64,000 nucleotides of DNA from JBKECO01 sp047974745 (lineage in GTDB: Bacteria > Bacillota > Clostridia > Lachnospirales > Lachnospiraceae), in the NCBI GenBank assembly GCA_047974745.1, contig JBKECO010000021.1, positions 108,840 to 172,839 of the forward strand, in the 5' to 3' direction. Position numbers and translations under genes: made by a program. The notes under the pieces were generated by a model, which worked only from the letters and a program-made list of their open reading frames with translations, searched no databases and was not told the origin of the DNA. Shown piece by piece: positions 56,523 through 63,778 of the stretch (positions within the stretch are counted from its first letter, which is position 1; every line of letters starts with the position of its first letter).

Positions 56523-57521
56523 ATGATAAGGATAATTGATGCAACACTTTGTATGCTGGACCGATACAATTTGACAAAGGAGCAGATATTTACTTTTTTA
56601 AGCCTGATGAATGGAATCGGTATCCGGGAGCTTCAGATTTCAATTAAGACTTATCAGATATTAGAAGGGAAGCTGCCTGCAGAATTTATTTACTATATGG
56701 ATGTTCCCACGAAGGATTATATCAGTGATGCATATCCAAAATCGGAAACCATACAGTACTATCTTATTCCGAAGCAGAGCCATGATAGAAAAGAAATTGA
56801 GGCCTATCAGGTAAATGATCTCGAAGAACCTATCAGATTAAAAGGTAAACAGACGGATCAGCTTCTCTATGTTAAGGGACTAGACAGACTTTTGATCGCA
56901 GGCTGCACAACAGGAATGGAACTCCTGAAAAAGAGATTTCTTCTGGGAAGGCTCATTCTATGTCCGGAGGATACCTATCATTGTGCGACTGCCATCGCCA
57001 TACTTTTCCTGCAAAATAAGGGCTATGCTTCTGTGACAACGATCAGCGGAGTCGGCAGCAAAGCGGCAACAGAGCAGGTGCTAATGGCTATGCACGTGCT
57101 TGACCGCTATATGGTAAACCGTGATTTTAGTCATTTTGCAGTTTTAAGATCCTGGATGGAGGATGTGTTGGGGAGAAAGATCTCGCCAATGGCGCCCATA
57201 CTGGGAGAACGTATTTTTCATGTGGAATCCGGTGTTCATGTGGATGGAATCCTGAAAAAGGCTTCGAACTATGAACCTTATCCCCCGGAACTCGTGGGAC
57301 TAAAGAGGGAGATCATCCTGGGAAAACATTCTGGAAAAAGCTCAATTTCCTACAAAATGCAGAAGCTGTTCCATAAAGAATGTGAGGGCGAAGAGGCTGG
57401 AAAGCTTTTGGATCTTGTAAAAGAGAGTACCAGAAGAAAGGGAGCGACCCTCACGGATGAAGAATTTATTAAAATTGCAGAAGGGTATGATATGAATGAA
57501 GAAAGCGTTAAAGATCGTTGA
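56523..57521 (+). CDS. nifV: Homocitrate synthase omega subunit (NifV-omega)
   Basis: Second half of a split homocitrate synthase, 332 residues. The C-terminal 110 residues have the conserved post-barrel segment: FHVESGVHVDGILKKASNYE, then ELVGLKREIILGKHSGKSSI, found in homocitrate and isopropylmalate synthases. The first 200 residues look like a worn TIM barrel (IIDATLCMLDRYNLTKEQI) and lack the catalytic RDGEQ motif, which lies in the following gene. C. pasteurianum has the same order, omega then alpha. GGAGGAGT precedes the ATG. The last 26 bp overlap nifV-alpha. Confidence 0.9.
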   Translation: MIRIIDATLCMLDRYNLTKEQIFTFLSLMNGIGIRELQISIKTYQILEGKLPAEFIYYMDVPTKDYISDAYPKSETIQYYLIPKQSHDRKEIEAYQVNDLEEPIRLKGKQTDQLLYVKGLDRLLIAGCTTGMELLKKRFLLGRLILCPEDTYHCATAIAILFLQNKGYASVTTISGVGSKAATEQVLMAMHVLDRYMVNRDFSHFAVLRSWMEDVLGRKISPMAPILGERIFHVESGVHVDGILKKASNYEPYPPELVGLKREIILGKHSGKSSISYKMQKLFHKECEGEEAGKLLDLVKESTRRKGATLTDEEFIKIAEGYDMNEESVKDR

Positions 57522-58290
57522 TACCACACTGCGGGATGGTGAGCAGTGCGCTGGCATTTTTTTGAGCCAGGAGAACAAGGTGCGTATTGCTCTTGCACTG
57601 GATAAAATTGGCATCTATGAGATAGAAGTAGGTATCTTTGACCGTAAGACGGAGGGCAGAGACTACCTGCGTGAGATCATGCGTCAAAAACAAAATGCTA
57701 AGATTTCACTTTGGTCCAGGCTGAATCCGACAGACGTCATGGAGGCTGGCAGACAAAAGCCAGACATTGTTCACATGGCAGTTCCTGTCAGCTATACCCA
57801 AATCTACACCAAACTAAAGAAGAATAAAGCCTGGGTAGAAAAGCAGATGATGGAATGCATGGAGATCGCGAATGACTTTCATGTCAGTGCGACTCTTGGC
57901 TTTGAGGATTCCTCTAGAGCTGATATGGGATTTATGATCAGACTTGCTTCGCTTGCAGAGCGGCTGGAGGCAAAGACAATCCGTCTGGCAGATACCGTTG
58001 GGATATTTACGCCGATTCGTGCAGGAGAGCTGGTGAGAGAGATCAAGAACCACACTTCACTGGCGATCGAAGCCCATGAACACAATGACTTTGGAATGGC
58101 AGTGGCTAATTCACTGGAGATGGCAGCAGTAGGCGCTGATTATATTGACTGTACACTGTTCGGAATCGGAGAAAGAGCAGGAAACTGCAATTTATATGAT
58201 TTTGTTCATGCGGGTGAACTGCGCTATGAATTCGGCATAGATAAAAAGAAGATCCTGCAGACGGAGGAAATTCTTGCATCCATGATTTAG
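57496..58290 (+). CDS. nifV: Homocitrate synthase alpha subunit (NifV-alpha)
   Basis: Catalytic barrel of homocitrate synthase, 264 residues. It makes homocitrate, the organic ligand of FeMo-cofactor, from acetyl-CoA and 2-oxoglutarate. IVDTTLRDGEQCAGIFLS (7-24) carries the conserved Arg-Asp-Gly-Glu-Gln; metal-binding His are in EAHEHNDFGMAVANS near 193-207; the GIGERAGNCNLYD loop is also present. It ends where full-length NifV would continue into the C-terminal domain, which is supplied by the omega gene it overlaps. The two are read in different frames, so a frameshift product is not needed. Confidence 0.93.
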   Translation: MKKALKIVDTTLRDGEQCAGIFLSQENKVRIALALDKIGIYEIEVGIFDRKTEGRDYLREIMRQKQNAKISLWSRLNPTDVMEAGRQKPDIVHMAVPVSYTQIYTKLKKNKAWVEKQMMECMEIANDFHVSATLGFEDSSRADMGFMIRLASLAERLEAKTIRLADTVGIFTPIRAGELVREIKNHTSLAIEAHEHNDFGMAVANSLEMAAVGADYIDCTLFGIGERAGNCNLYDFVHAGELRYEFGIDKKKILQTEEILASMI

Positions 58291-58332
58291 CCAGATGCCC
58301 TGGAGGCAACAAAACATAAGAGAGGTTTCGAT

Positions 58333-58950
58333 ATGGAGAAAATTGCGGTCTTTTTAAATAACAGCGATAGGGTCGATCACTTTTATCAATGTGTAAAGAT
58401 CCGGACTTATATCTATCAGACAGACGGATTTCAAAGGGATGAAGATATTCTGTTTCAGGGAATCACGCCACAGACACCCAGGCAGATCATGGCAGACACC
58501 ACTTTGATTGCAAAGCTGGTGGCAAACTGCAGTGTTGTGGCCTTTAAGGATATTTCCGGGATTGCATATTCCGTTTTTGACAGAATGAATTTTCATATTT
58601 TTTCGATTGATGACGATAATGAAGAGACGCTTCTTGGGATCCATCATGATCTTAGTGAGCTTGTGGAACTGAAAAAGAGGCAGACAGAGCTGCAAAAAGA
58701 ACAAATACCCCATGAGACAGAAACTCCGGGCATCTATTTTTTTGACATGCTCAAGGCACAGAAGGCTGATCCGGAGCTGACTTCAAAGAAAGCACTGAAA
58801 AATTTTCTGGATACGACTCCATTCATGGAATTAAGAGTGAAGGGTGCACATGTTCCGCCGTGGATTAAAAAAGATGATCGTTTCACCATTTCGGAGCAAG
58901 AAATCAGTGGTGCTGTATATATGATCGTCACAAGAAAGAGCTGCTTTTAA
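58333..58950 (+). CDS. AnfO-like nitrogenase accessory protein
   Basis: A 205-residue soluble protein. MEKIAVFLNNSDRVDHFYQC at the start and the C-terminal pattern PGIYFFDMLKAQKADPELTS, then FLDTTPFMELRVKGAHVPPW resemble the AnfO family as I remember it, named from Fe-only nitrogenase operons of Azotobacter and Rhodobacter. Here the structural genes are Mo-type, so the protein is not restricted to Fe-only enzymes. Its biochemical role is unknown. It follows nifV-alpha by 42 bp and precedes the unrecognised repeat protein by 19 bp, in the same direction and with no terminator between. The family call is by recall and a profile search would decide it. Confidence 0.65.
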   Translation: MEKIAVFLNNSDRVDHFYQCVKIRTYIYQTDGFQRDEDILFQGITPQTPRQIMADTTLIAKLVANCSVVAFKDISGIAYSVFDRMNFHIFSIDDDNEETLLGIHHDLSELVELKKRQTELQKEQIPHETETPGIYFFDMLKAQKADPELTSKKALKNFLDTTPFMELRVKGAHVPPWIKKDDRFTISEQEISGAVYMIVTRKSCF

Positions 58951-58969
58951 AGCGACAGGAGGAATAGCC

Positions 58970-59953
58970 ATGATGAATTATTTATTACTTGATGATACAC
59001 ATATTCAAATGGAGTTTGGAATATTAGGAGATGTCACTTCCTTTCACAAGCTTCCGACCGGGGAGCTGTTCAGTGTGAACCTGGGTGGAAAAAATATGGT
59101 GGTCACGCATATAGGTGAACTGGTTCCTGCATATACGCAGACACCGAGAAGAAAGAACAAACCCTCGGTAGAGTTCCATCCCGATGGTATGATCAAGGCA
59201 GTCTATCTGGAAGAACAGACAGAAGTAGAGACTCCGATCGGGACACTTCCTGCTGAATATGTCATGTTCTATCCGACTGGAGAGCTTCACAGGGTATTTA
59301 TTTCAGATGGCCAGATCAGTGGATTTTGGACACAGGAGGAGGAAAGCGAATATCAGATCCCTCTGACCTTTGATTTTGAATTTTCCCAGTTCACAGCGAA
59401 GCTGAACGGCATCTGCTTTTATAAAAATGGAGATATCCGAAGTATTACGTTATATCCTGGTGAATCCGCTGTCGTAAATACTCCGGCAGGCGAGATCGTC
59501 ACAGAAATTGGATTTTCGCTGTATGAATCAGGAGCACTAAAATCCATCGAGCCAAAGGAAGCAGTTCTTATCAAAACGCCGATCGGACTTTTTGCAGCCC
59601 ATGATCCAAGCGCTATCGGAATCAATGCAGACTCGAATTCGATCTGTTTTGACGAGTCTGGGCGCCTTACCTCTTTTAAGACGGTACAGCATAAGATACT
59701 GATACAGACAGATGCAGGAAAATTTGAGATACTTATGCCGGAAATGAAAGCACATCCCCTCTATGATGATACTCAGATCCGCAGTGCGATCAAAATTTCC
59801 TTTGATTTTGAACAGGATACGGTTGAGATCGACAACGGTGAGATTCATGTTTACTCCATGGAAAAGGATCATTTTACGATCAAAGAAATCCCGGATGATA
59901 TGCCTGGATGTTCTCCGATCGACTGTGCGACCTGCTCCTTATGCAATCAGTAA
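58970..59953 (+). CDS. Unrecognised nif-linked beta-repeat protein with Cys-rich C-terminus
   Basis: A 327-residue protein I do not recognise. It has at least five short repeats of the form F/Y-x-x-x-G-x-h-x-x-h: EFHPDGMIKAVYL, MFYPTGELHRVFI, CFYKNGDIRSITL, SLYESGALKSIEP, CFDESGRLTSFKT, each followed by a turn and a strand with TPIG or TPAG. This MORN-like or YwqK-like pattern suggests a beta-sheet stack. The last 15 residues hold four cysteines (CSPIDCATCSLC), a possible metal or Fe-S site. No signal peptide is seen. It is the last gene of the nif run, 19 bp after the AnfO-like gene and 1 bp before a terminator. Use AGGAGGAAT as ribosome site; either ATG of the pair is possible. Confidence 0.75.
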   Translation: MMNYLLLDDTHIQMEFGILGDVTSFHKLPTGELFSVNLGGKNMVVTHIGELVPAYTQTPRRKNKPSVEFHPDGMIKAVYLEEQTEVETPIGTLPAEYVMFYPTGELHRVFISDGQISGFWTQEEESEYQIPLTFDFEFSQFTAKLNGICFYKNGDIRSITLYPGESAVVNTPAGEIVTEIGFSLYESGALKSIEPKEAVLIKTPIGLFAAHDPSAIGINADSNSICFDESGRLTSFKTVQHKILIQTDAGKFEILMPEMKAHPLYDDTQIRSAIKISFDFEQDTVEIDNGEIHVYSMEKDHFTIKEIPDDMPGCSPIDCATCSLCNQ

Positions 59954-59993
59954 GAAATGGGGGAAGTGCTCATAATAAGCGCTTCCCCATTTC
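59954..59993. terminator. Bidirectional terminator at the end of the nif operon
   Basis: GAAATGGGGGAAGTGCT (59954-59970) pairs with AGCGCTTCCCCATTTC (59978-59993) with few mismatches. It lies between the nif-linked repeat protein gene and the convergent regulator gene, and its right arm overlaps that gene's last codons. Confidence 0.85.
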
Positions 59994-60893
59994 TTTGATA
60001 TCGTATAATCCCATTGCATCGATCTCATCCTGGAAGGATCGGGACTGGAGTGTTTCGATCATGAGTCGGATCGCTGGTCTGTCAAGATCGGATTCTCTGA
60101 CTGCCAGGTCGTATTCTTCATTCTTTAAAAATACAAAGTCCACATTCTGAAACTGCTGGGCTACATTTTTAATACCCATTGCACAGTCAGCACCTGTTTT
60201 AGCCACCAGTGCAGCTGCTGCCAGATGAGAGCTTACTTCTCGTCCATATCCGCGTATACCCCTTGCGTCGATCTGCTCCATTTGCAGTAAGGAATCCATT
60301 AAAATTCGGATACCGCTGCCCTTTTCTCGATTTACAATGGTTACATCCTCTCTTTCGAAATCGGATACCTTTGAAATCTGTTTCGGATTGCCCTTTTGCA
60401 CATAGAGCCCAACTGGTCTGCTGAGAATATGAAAAAGATGGATCTGCTCTCCGGGCAGCAGATGTTTGATAAAAGGAGTATTGTAAGTATCGGTCTCCTG
60501 ATCCCACAGATGAGCAGAGGCTACCGTTACTTCATTCTTATACATGGCATGAAGTCCATTATAGCTTCCCTGGTAGGATCGAACAAAGGAAGCAGAGCCG
60601 AGACGGCTGTTCACATTAGAACAGAGAAGATCGAGTACGATATCCTGCCCGCATACGATGATAGTAGAAGAAGCCGGATGGTCTAAAGGACTTGTGCCAA
60701 CATCTGGTCCAACTGCTGATGATCCAGCAGATCCAGGTGTAAGGAGCCGGTTCAGATCGGATTCACGAATACGGAACTGCTTGCCCATTTTTGTTGCAGT
60801 CAGGGTTCCTTTTTTTATCATTTCATAGATGGTATTCTTTTTGACCCTTAGCATTTCAGCTGCTTCTAAGGGGGTATAGATTCTTTCTTCCAT
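59970..60893 (-). CDS. One-component regulator: excisionase-type HTH plus periplasmic-binding-like domain
   Basis: A 307-residue cytoplasmic regulator. Residues 1-55 are a MerR/excisionase-type winged helix: YTPLEAAEMLRVKKNTIYEM, then KKGTLTATKMGKQFRIRESD. After a Ser/Gly-rich linker, residues 75-305 form a PBP-like domain related to molybdate- or tungstate-binding ModA (IIVCGQDIVLDLLCSNVNSR; IVNREKGSGIRILMDSLL; GADCAMGIKNVAQQF). Such proteins regulate molybdate transport and Mo enzymes in anaerobes by binding the oxyanion directly. It is divergent from modABC with a 212-bp gap, so autoregulation and control of mod, and perhaps nif, is likely (inference). Confidence 0.88.
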   Translation of the reverse strand: MEERIYTPLEAAEMLRVKKNTIYEMIKKGTLTATKMGKQFRIRESDLNRLLTPGSAGSSAVGPDVGTSPLDHPASSTIIVCGQDIVLDLLCSNVNSRLGSASFVRSYQGSYNGLHAMYKNEVTVASAHLWDQETDTYNTPFIKHLLPGEQIHLFHILSRPVGLYVQKGNPKQISKVSDFEREDVTIVNREKGSGIRILMDSLLQMEQIDARGIRGYGREVSSHLAAAALVAKTGADCAMGIKNVAQQFQNVDFVFLKNEEYDLAVRESDLDRPAIRLMIETLQSRSFQDEIDAMGLYDIKEMGKRLL

Positions 60894-61021
60894 TGATATG
60901 CTCCTGTTTTGTTTTGAAATTCAGACGGAACTGAACTAGTATGACTAAATTATAACAAATGTTTCTTGGACAGTCCATTCTATATCATATCACAACATTA
61001 TCCTGAAAATAGAAATATGTA

Positions 61022-61049
61022 TTGACTCTATTCTAATTTTGGATATAAT
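61022..61049 (+). promoter_or_regulatory. modABC promoter
   Basis: TTGACT (61022-61027), 16 bp, TATAAT (61044-61049), 57 bp upstream of the modA start. The leader after it is A-rich with repeated AAACAA/AAACAT units (61049-61088), a candidate site for the divergent regulator. Confidence 0.65.
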
Positions 61050-61105
61050 AAAACATTATAAAACTAAACAAAACAATACAAAACAGAATAATGAGGAGTG
61101 TGATT

Positions 61106-61924
61106 ATGAAAAAAAGAAGGATGATTATTTGTCTGGCAGCCACAATGATGATAATGACAACGGGATGTGGAACACAAAACGGTGAAACGACAACGGAAAT
61201 CGAAACTGGTCTGACCTTTGAGGACCTTGCTTCGGATGAAGTGTCCCTCATAGCGCTTGGTAACTCGGATGTTCCTGTAGGCCAGTATTCACAGGAAATA
61301 CTTGAGAATCTTGGAATCTGGGAGCAGATTCAAACTAAGATCTCTTTTGGATCCAATGTGAAGGAAGTGCTTTCACAGGTGGAGGAGAACACGGTTGACT
61401 GTGGAATCGTATATGCAACCGATGCGGCAACTTCACAGGGTGTTCAAGTCACAGTGACAGCTCCGGAAGGCTCGTTGAGTACACCCGTCGTATATCCGGC
61501 AGCCATCTTAACGGAAGCTCAAAATAAGGAGACAGCAGATCTGTTCCTGCAGTATTTAATGACAGCAGAGGCTGCAGCAGAATTTGAAACTGTTGGTTTC
61601 ACCTATGTAGCAGAAACTTCGGCCATGCCAGTGGATAACGGAGCATCGGGTGAGATCATGATCTTTGCAGCAGCCAGCATGACGGAGGTACTTACGACTC
61701 TCGGTGATTCGTTTACCGCTGCCTATCCCAATATTAAAGTACAGTTCAGCTTTGATTCTAGCGGGACACTCCTGACTCAGATCGAAGAAGGAGCACAGGC
61801 AGATATCTTCATATCAGCAGCTCAAAAGCAGATGGATACGCTGGAAGAAGAGCAAAAGATCGATTCCGCAAGTAGAATAGATCTTTTGTCAAACGAAGTC
61901 GTACTGATCGTACCGGCAAATTGA
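61106..61924 (+). CDS. modA: Molybdate-binding lipoprotein ModA, circularly permuted
   Basis: Surface lipoprotein that captures molybdate for ModBC. 272 residues from the ATG at 61106 (GAGGAG upstream). The signal peptide ends in the lipobox TTGC with Cys21. The mature part has ModA halves in reverse order: residues 36-170 match what is normally the C-terminal half (LTFEDLASDEVSLIALGNSD, VPVGQYSQEILENLG, DCGIVYATDA, VVYPAAILTEAQN, FLQYLMTAEAAAEFETVGF), and residues 182-272 match the normal N-terminal half (GEIMIFAAASMTEVLTTLGD, FSFDSSGTLLTQIEEGAQAD, IFISA, LSNEVVLIVPAN). The stop comes exactly where the hinge of ordinary ModA leads into its second half. The expected oxyanion residues (Ser in AAAS and SSG, loop VPVG, Tyr in GIVYA) all exist. 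Frame is intact and followed by modB. Confidence 0.88.
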   Translation: MKKRRMIICLAATMMIMTTGCGTQNGETTTEIETGLTFEDLASDEVSLIALGNSDVPVGQYSQEILENLGIWEQIQTKISFGSNVKEVLSQVEENTVDCGIVYATDAATSQGVQVTVTAPEGSLSTPVVYPAAILTEAQNKETADLFLQYLMTAEAAAEFETVGFTYVAETSAMPVDNGASGEIMIFAAASMTEVLTTLGDSFTAAYPNIKVQFSFDSSGTLLTQIEEGAQADIFISAAQKQMDTLEEEQKIDSASRIDLLSNEVVLIVPAN

Positions 61925-61947
61925 AATAATACAGGGAGGTGGTTGAT

Positions 61948-62616
61948 TTGGACTTATTTCCACTATGGAATTCTCTTAGAATTTCACTGATCGCATCTGT
62001 GATCACTTTTTTCCTGGGTATAATAATAGCATATTATGTAGTAAGACTACCGGGTATACTAAAAGGAATTCTTGATACCGTTCTGACAATTCCCATGGTG
62101 CTGCCCCCCACCGTCGTGGGATTTATGCTCTTGAAGATCATGTCCCCAAACAGTATGCTGGGGCAGTTCGTAGAAGAATATTTTCACACAACACTGACAA
62201 TGAAATGGTATGCAGCCATTGTGGCAGTAGTTGCAGTCACCTTTCCGCTGATGTATCGTACAGCTAGAAGCTCTTTTGAGGCATTTGATCCGGATATCAT
62301 AGCCAGCGGCAAGACCCTATGTCTGTCTAATACCTATATTTTCTGGAGAATCCTGCTTCCGAACTGCAAAGCCGGAATTGTAGCTGGGCTCGTTCTGGCA
62401 TTCGCAAGGGGGCTGGGCGAATATGGTGCTACCAGCATGGTTGCCGGATATATACCTGGAAGAACTGCGACCATATCCACCACCGTTGCTTACTTCTGGC
62501 AGACGAATCAGGATGCTGAGGCGATGAAGTGGGTTGTTTTTAATCTGGCAATATCCTTTGCCGTAATGCTCATAGTCAATATTTTTGAAAAAAGGATCTC
62601 CTTCGGAAAGGAGTAA
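61948..62616 (+). CDS. modB: Molybdate ABC transporter permease ModB
   Basis: Membrane subunit of 222 residues with five or six helices. The conserved cytoplasmic loop is LPNCKAGIVAGLVLAFARGL then GEYGATSMVAGYIPGRTATI, the EAA-type contact with ModC. TIPMVLPPTVVGFMLL near residue 47 is typical of ModB. I take the TTG at 61948 as start because GGGAGG lies 8 bases before it; the GTG at 61939 overlaps that ribosome site. modC follows by 4 bp. Confidence 0.94.
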   Translation: MDLFPLWNSLRISLIASVITFFLGIIIAYYVVRLPGILKGILDTVLTIPMVLPPTVVGFMLLKIMSPNSMLGQFVEEYFHTTLTMKWYAAIVAVVAVTFPLMYRTARSSFEAFDPDIIASGKTLCLSNTYIFWRILLPNCKAGIVAGLVLAFARGLGEYGATSMVAGYIPGRTATISTTVAYFWQTNQDAEAMKWVVFNLAISFAVMLIVNIFEKRISFGKE

Positions 62617-62620
62617 GGTG

Positions 62621-63670
62621 ATGTCGTTATATTGTGATATAACAAAAAAACTTGGAAAGTTCACATTGAATGTGAAATTTGAAACAGAAGATGAAACTGT
62701 GGCACTCATGGGTTCTTCAGGCTGTGGCAAAAGTATGACACTGCGCTGCATCGCCGGCATCCAGAGACCTGATCAGGGAAAAATCATAATCAATGGCACC
62801 ACAGTGTTCGATTCTGAAAAAAAGATAGATCTTGCGCCGCAAAAGCGTAGAACCGGTTTTCTGTTTCAGGATTATGCATTATTTCCAAACATGACAGTAG
62901 AGTCAAATATCAAGTCTGTCCTTGCCAAAGAGAAATGGGAAACATTGCCTCAGATCATGGAGACTTACCATCTTCACGGACTGGAAAAGCAGTTTCCCAG
63001 ACAACTCTCGGGTGGGCAAAAGCAGCGTTGTGCACTGGCTAGAATGCTGGTGACTGAGCCGGAAATCATTCTTTTGGATGAGCCATTCTCAGCTTTAGAC
63101 AGTTATCTCAGGTGGCAGATGGAACAGGAGGTATCTCAGGCGATTCGCGGTTTTGGTAAATCTGTGATCTTCGTTTCCCATGACAGGGATGAGGTCTATC
63201 GTCTCAGCGACAGAGTCGTTGTGATACATAAAGGAAGGAATGAGCCAATTTCACGAAGGCAGGATCTGTACCAACATCCTCGAACCTATGTGGATGCACT
63301 CCTGACAGGATGCAAGAACATTTGCAATGCGAAGAAGGAGAACGGGCGCCTTCAGGGAGAAGAATTTGGAATCACATTGGACCCAGCAAAGGACTTTGAG
63401 CAAGCAGACTATATTGGGATTCGATCAAAGATGATTCAACCATCATGGATGGTGCCCCAGGAAATACCGGCATTCCGCTCAGATTATATCGTTGAGCAGG
63501 TGATGGAAGGAGTATTTACTTATGTTCTGATGGTTCGTCTTCCTGGAGCACAAAGTGCCCTCCGCTGGGAGATGTCAAAGGAAGTATACCAACAGTGCGA
63601 CGCATACGAAGCCAAGCTTGCAATTCCCTATCAAAATATACTGATTCTTCAAGAAGGAAGATGGGATTAA
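62621..63670 (+). CDS. modC: Molybdate ABC transporter ATP-binding protein ModC
   Basis: ATPase of 349 residues that drives molybdate import through ModB. Walker A GSSGCGKSMTLRCIAG near 31-46, FLFQDYALFPNMTVESNI (Q-loop) near 84-101, signature LSGGQKQRCALARML near 128-142, Walker B ILLDEPFSALDSYL, switch His in FVSHDRDEVY. The C-terminal 120 residues, including YIGIRSKMIQPSW, form a molybdate-type oligomerisation or TOBE domain. Start ATG at 62621 follows AAAGGAGTAAGG. Serves the Mo supply of the adjacent nitrogenase. Confidence 0.94.
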   Translation: MSLYCDITKKLGKFTLNVKFETEDETVALMGSSGCGKSMTLRCIAGIQRPDQGKIIINGTTVFDSEKKIDLAPQKRRTGFLFQDYALFPNMTVESNIKSVLAKEKWETLPQIMETYHLHGLEKQFPRQLSGGQKQRCALARMLVTEPEIILLDEPFSALDSYLRWQMEQEVSQAIRGFGKSVIFVSHDRDEVYRLSDRVVVIHKGRNEPISRRQDLYQHPRTYVDALLTGCKNICNAKKENGRLQGEEFGITLDPAKDFEQADYIGIRSKMIQPSWMVPQEIPAFRSDYIVEQVMEGVFTYVLMVRLPGAQSALRWEMSKEVYQQCDAYEAKLAIPYQNILILQEGRWD

Positions 63671-63678
63671 TAATATTC

Positions 63679-63729
63679 AAAAAAAAGCCGATACTGTTGT
63701 ATAAAGGGATACAGATACCGTCTTTTTTT
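63679..63729 (+). terminator. Possible terminator after modC
   Basis: A run AAAAAAAAG at 63679-63687 can pair with CTTTTTTT at 63722-63729, with a weak inner stem around CTGT/ACAG, ending in T residues. The stem is poor in G and C, so the call is tentative. Confidence 0.4.
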
Positions 63730-63749
63730 ATAATTTAGGGCGTAAAACT

Positions 63750-63768
63750 CCTATGTCTTTAGACTAGG
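63750..63768 (-). mobile_element. IS200/IS605 right-end hairpin
   Basis: CCTATGTC-TTTA-GACTAGG folds into a 7-bp stem with one unpaired T and a TTTA loop. Imperfect hairpins with a single unpaired base next to the transposase 3' end are the recognition structures of IS200/IS605 elements. The transposase gene reads toward it and ends 11 bp away. Confidence 0.6.
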
Positions 63769-63778
63769 GGATGTAAGC

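Noticed and set aside
61106..61947. ModA order explained by a frameshift or a missing second half downstream
   Set aside because: Only 23 bp separate the stop from modB, the reading frame is continuous, and the normal second half is present upstream, in frame.
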